Below are positions 5,339-6,754 of a stretch of DNA of 6,754 bases, piece after piece. This DNA is from Anaerolineales bacterium (GTDB lineage: Bacteria; Chloroflexota; Anaerolineae; Epilineales; JAANWY01), in NCBI GenBank assembly GCA_018263655.1, contig JAANWY010000056.1, positions 1-6,754 of the forward strand. Direction: 5' to 3'. The notes under the pieces were generated by a model, which made no database searches, had not been told where the DNA came from, and saw only the letters and a list, made by a program, of their open reading frames with translations. The position numbers and the translations under genes were made by a program. How positions within the stretch are numbered: the first letter of the stretch is position 1; each line of letters begins with the position of its first letter.

Positions 5339-6397
5339 TCATTCAGATACCTCTCCGATGCCGGGTGTGAGGGCCGGCTTGATGAGAATCTTGATGGATT
5401 CGCCGGCCTCTTTGATCAAACCGATACCGTCGGTCACCCGATCCAGCCCGAAGCGATGCGTGATCATCGCCTCGGCATTGATGCGACCGCCGGCGATGAA
5501 CGCCAGCGCCTGCACCGTATCAATGTGATTGCAGGAATAGGTCGTCGTCAAGGTGATCTCGCGGAAGAAAAGGTCGCTGGTCGGGTTCAGTGTCAGCGTC
5601 TCATCGGGATGGGGCGGCGCGAAGAACAGCACGGTCGAGCCCTTGCCGGCGATTTCCAACCCGAACTCGATGGCCTTGATGCTATTGGGTGTGACGATGA
5701 CTGAGTCAGCACCGCGCCCGTCGTTGATCGACTTCAACACCTCCAGCCCATCTTCCTCGGCCGAATTGATGGCAAAATCGGCGCCCAGTTCCAGACCCTT
5801 CTCCAAGCGCCAAGCGTTGAAATCGAAGGCGACGACTTTGCCGGCTCCCCAGACTCGGGCCAACTGGATGAACCCCAGGCCCATAAACCCAGACCCGATG
5901 ACGGCCACCGTGTCACCCGGCTGGATGCCGGCCAGCTTGATGCCTTTCACCACACAAGCCATCGGCTCGACGAGAGTCCCCGCCTCAAACGACATCGAAT
6001 CTGGCAGCAGGTGGACGTCGTGCTGGACATTCTCGGCCGGCACGCGGATGTACTCGGCGAAAGCGCATGGGTAAATGTGGGATTTCGTGAAGTTCTCGCA
6101 CATAGTGAAGTAGCCGCGCCGGCAGTGGTGGCACGCCATGCAGGCGACGTGATGGTGCACAAACACGCGATCCCCCGGCTTGAACTTGGCGACCCCTTCC
6201 CCCACTTCAGCGACGACGCCCGTCGGCTCGTGGCCCAGCACGACGGGCGCTTTGTGGACCAGATACCACTCCATGGTATCGCCGCCGCACAGCCCACACG
6301 AGTCGACTTTGACTTTGAGTTCACCTGGACCGATGGCGGGATCGGCGTAATCCTCCAACCGGACGTCGCTGTTGTTGTGGTACACCGCTGCTTTCAC
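5339..6397 (-). CDS. Zinc-dependent MDR dehydrogenase (sorbitol/threonine dehydrogenase-like)
   Basis: This 352-residue cytosolic oxidoreductase of the medium-chain dehydrogenase family oxidises a secondary alcohol, probably of a sugar or polyol, with NAD+. The GroES-like domain carries the catalytic zinc residues C37 (CGLCGGD), H56 (GHE) and E144 (VEP), and a complete structural zinc site C86, C89, C92, C100. The Rossmann domain has GSGFMG (168-173), and D192 at the end of the second strand (VVAFDFN) favours NAD over NADP. The length is typical (about 340-360). I chose the GTG at 6397 because GGAGGAGT (6412-6405) sits seven bases upstream and family homology begins at VKAAVYHNN; an in-frame ATG at 6454 would add 19 unconserved residues that lie inside the repeat element. 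The stop overlaps the corrinoid fragment. The exact substrate is unknown. Its promoter region is occupied by the MITE-like element. Confidence 0.88.
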   Translation of the reverse strand: MKAAVYHNNSDVRLEDYADPAIGPGELKVKVDSCGLCGGDTMEWYLVHKAPVVLGHEPTGVVAEVGEGVAKFKPGDRVFVHHHVACMACHHCRRGYFTMCENFTKSHIYPCAFAEYIRVPAENVQHDVHLLPDSMSFEAGTLVEPMACVVKGIKLAGIQPGDTVAVIGSGFMGLGFIQLARVWGAGKVVAFDFNAWRLEKGLELGADFAINSAEEDGLEVLKSINDGRGADSVIVTPNSIKAIEFGLEIAGKGSTVLFFAPPHPDETLTLNPTSDLFFREITLTTTYSCNHIDTVQALAFIAGGRINAEAMITHRFGLDRVTDGIGLIKEAGESIKILIKPALTPGIGEVSE

Positions 6398-6404
6398 TCT
6401 AGCT

Positions 6405-6412
6405 ACTCCTCC
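6405..6412 (-). promoter_or_regulatory. Ribosome binding site fixing the dehydrogenase GTG start
   Basis: GGAGGAGT on the minus strand lies seven bases before the GTG at 6397-6395. It is the strongest Shine-Dalgarno match near the gene and decides for GTG over the upstream ATG at 6454, which has no such motif. Confidence 0.7.
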
Positions 6413-6423
6413 GATTACCACCC

Positions 6424-6621
6424 CTAAGGATTGAGAACTAAATAACTTCCCCAATTAAAGTGTCTTCTCAATATATGGAGGGACATGTAGGACGATTTGG
6501 TAAATCGTCGGGTCGAAATACCATTTCGACCTACATAGCCCCGAAATATTGAGATGATACCAATTGAAGCTGAAATCTCGAGTAATCCAACGGCAAAATG
6601 GGCAAGTTATTTAATCCTTAG
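6424..6621. mobile_element. MITE-like element of nested inverted repeats
   Basis: About 198 bp with inverted ends. CTAAGGAT and AAATAACTTCCCCA at 6424-6453 answer TGGGCAAGTTATTT and ATCCTTAG at 6599-6621, with one mismatch and an extra 7-8 bases in the left arm. Further in, CAATT and TCTCAATAT (6452-6474) answer ATATTGAGA and AATTG (6547-6566). At the centre is a twin-hairpin core (6485-6536). There is no coding frame of note and no clear target duplication. Size, nested symmetry and lack of genes fit a non-autonomous miniature transposon. It abuts the dehydrogenase ribosome site, leaving 11 bases between them. Confidence 0.6.
6485..6536. repeat. Twin-hairpin core inside an outer 7-bp stem
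   Basis: ATGTAGG (6485-6491) pairs with CCTACAT (6530-6536). Between them lie two perfect hairpins: GACGATTT/AAATCGTC (6491-6509, loop GGT) and GGTCGAAAT/ATTTCGACC (6511-6531, loop ACC). The whole can fold as a three-way junction in DNA or RNA. The two loops are complementary, and the second hairpin read on the other strand resembles the first (ATTTGGTAAAT versus AAATGGTATTT), suggesting an ancient duplication. Confidence 0.85.
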
Positions 6622-6754
6622 TCCTAACCTAGTACACTGCGGCGGAAATCCTTCGGTAGTTATTTGCTCCAAGGGGATCGTCAGATCCCCGTCTGGCGCG
6701 CCGTTTCTTGCCGTTTCATAGCTGGTTTTTGTCGCGCAAGGCCGGGATCTGGCG
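6622..6754. other. Region upstream of the MITE-like element, no gene recognised
   Basis: No credible coding frame is visible on either strand. It holds a perfect hairpin (6673-6690), a short direct repeat CCGTTTC twice (6701-6707 and 6711-6717), and the sequence AGTACACTGCGGCGGAAAT around 6631-6649, which has the look of a transposon end but cannot be assigned from sequence alone. Together with 6398-6621 it makes about 350 bases without a gene. Confidence 0.4.
6673..6690. repeat. Perfect 7-bp hairpin
   Basis: GGGGATC (6673-6679) and GATCCCC (6684-6690) flank a GTCA loop. The stem is GC-rich, but neither strand has a T-run after it, so it is not a standard intrinsic terminator; it could be a factor-dependent terminator, a protein site or part of a mobile element end. 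Confidence 0.6.

Larger units (their letters stand above)
5094..5342 (-). pseudogene. Truncated corrinoid (B12-binding) protein, N-terminal fragment only
   Basis: The frame opens with MTRDDFMNPIAQAVLDLQPD and continues through GAAVEAALDAGARPVEIIE (about residues 23-41). This is the start of the helical B12-binding-2 (methionine-synthase cap) domain found in MtaC/MttC-like corrinoid proteins, which carry the methyl group between two methyltransferases. Intact proteins are about 210 residues and continue with a helix ending in a glycine-rich MREVG-type stretch. Here homology stops after E41 (codon 5222-5220) and the rest (IGRARGTERIAS onward) is unrelated, running into the right repeat arm. The DxHxxG cobalamin loop is absent, so no corrinoid can be bound. 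The ATG (5342) overlaps the dehydrogenase TGA as ATGA, with GGAGAGG upstream, so the two genes were translationally coupled. The cut is either a real deletion or insertion, or an assembly join. Identification rests on about 35 residues. Confidence 0.65.

Noticed and set aside
6395..6454. Upstream ATG at 6454 as the dehydrogenase start
   Set aside because: It adds 19 unconserved residues encoded by the repeat element; the GTG at 6397 has a strong ribosome site and matches the family N-terminus.

Overview
The window is a bacterial chromosome segment in which every recognisable gene lies on the minus strand. Coding regions are GC-rich and many genes have good Shine-Dalgarno sequences. The mix of a GH42 glycosidase, an L-fucose/L-arabinose isomerase-like protein, a zinc-dependent sugar-alcohol-type dehydrogenase, a corrinoid (B12) protein remnant, a GxxExxY protein and a PemK/MazF module would suit an Anaerolineae-like member of the Chloroflexota from an environmental genome. 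That assignment comes from gene style only; there is no marker gene here.

Layout in transcription order (right to left). 6754-6622 has no recognisable gene, only a perfect short hairpin. 6621-6424 is a MITE-like element of about 200 bp built from nested inverted repeats around a twin-hairpin core; it ends next to the ribosome binding site of the next gene. 6397-5339 is an MDR zinc dehydrogenase starting at GTG. Its stop overlaps the start (ATGA) of a corrinoid protein that is cut off after about 41 residues, at 5220. The cut coincides with a 14-base match to the tail of a common Illumina adapter, so an assembly artefact has to be excluded. 5141-4621 is a compact unit: one GxxExxY (PDDEXK_3) gene between 42-bp terminal inverted repeats (36/42 identical). 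4604-2442 is a GH42 glycosidase. 2292-1814 is a type II toxin-antitoxin pair with an intact antitoxin and a toxin destroyed by an internal out-of-frame deletion. 1551-100 is the isomerase-like gene, whose stop codon lies inside a heptamer repeat. 43-1 may be the 5' end of another gene.

Functionally, the backbone looks like a carbohydrate-use locus: a glycosidase releases a sugar, an aldose/ketose isomerase-like enzyme and an NAD-type dehydrogenase process it, and a corrinoid protein once sat in the same transcript. The corrinoid protein hints at methyl-group transfer, perhaps from methylated compounds, but its methyltransferase partner is not in the window. The locus has been interrupted by at least three accessory units: the MITE-like element, the GxxExxY unit and the decayed toxin-antitoxin module. 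The most unusual item is the GxxExxY gene bounded by its own inverted repeats with no transposase.
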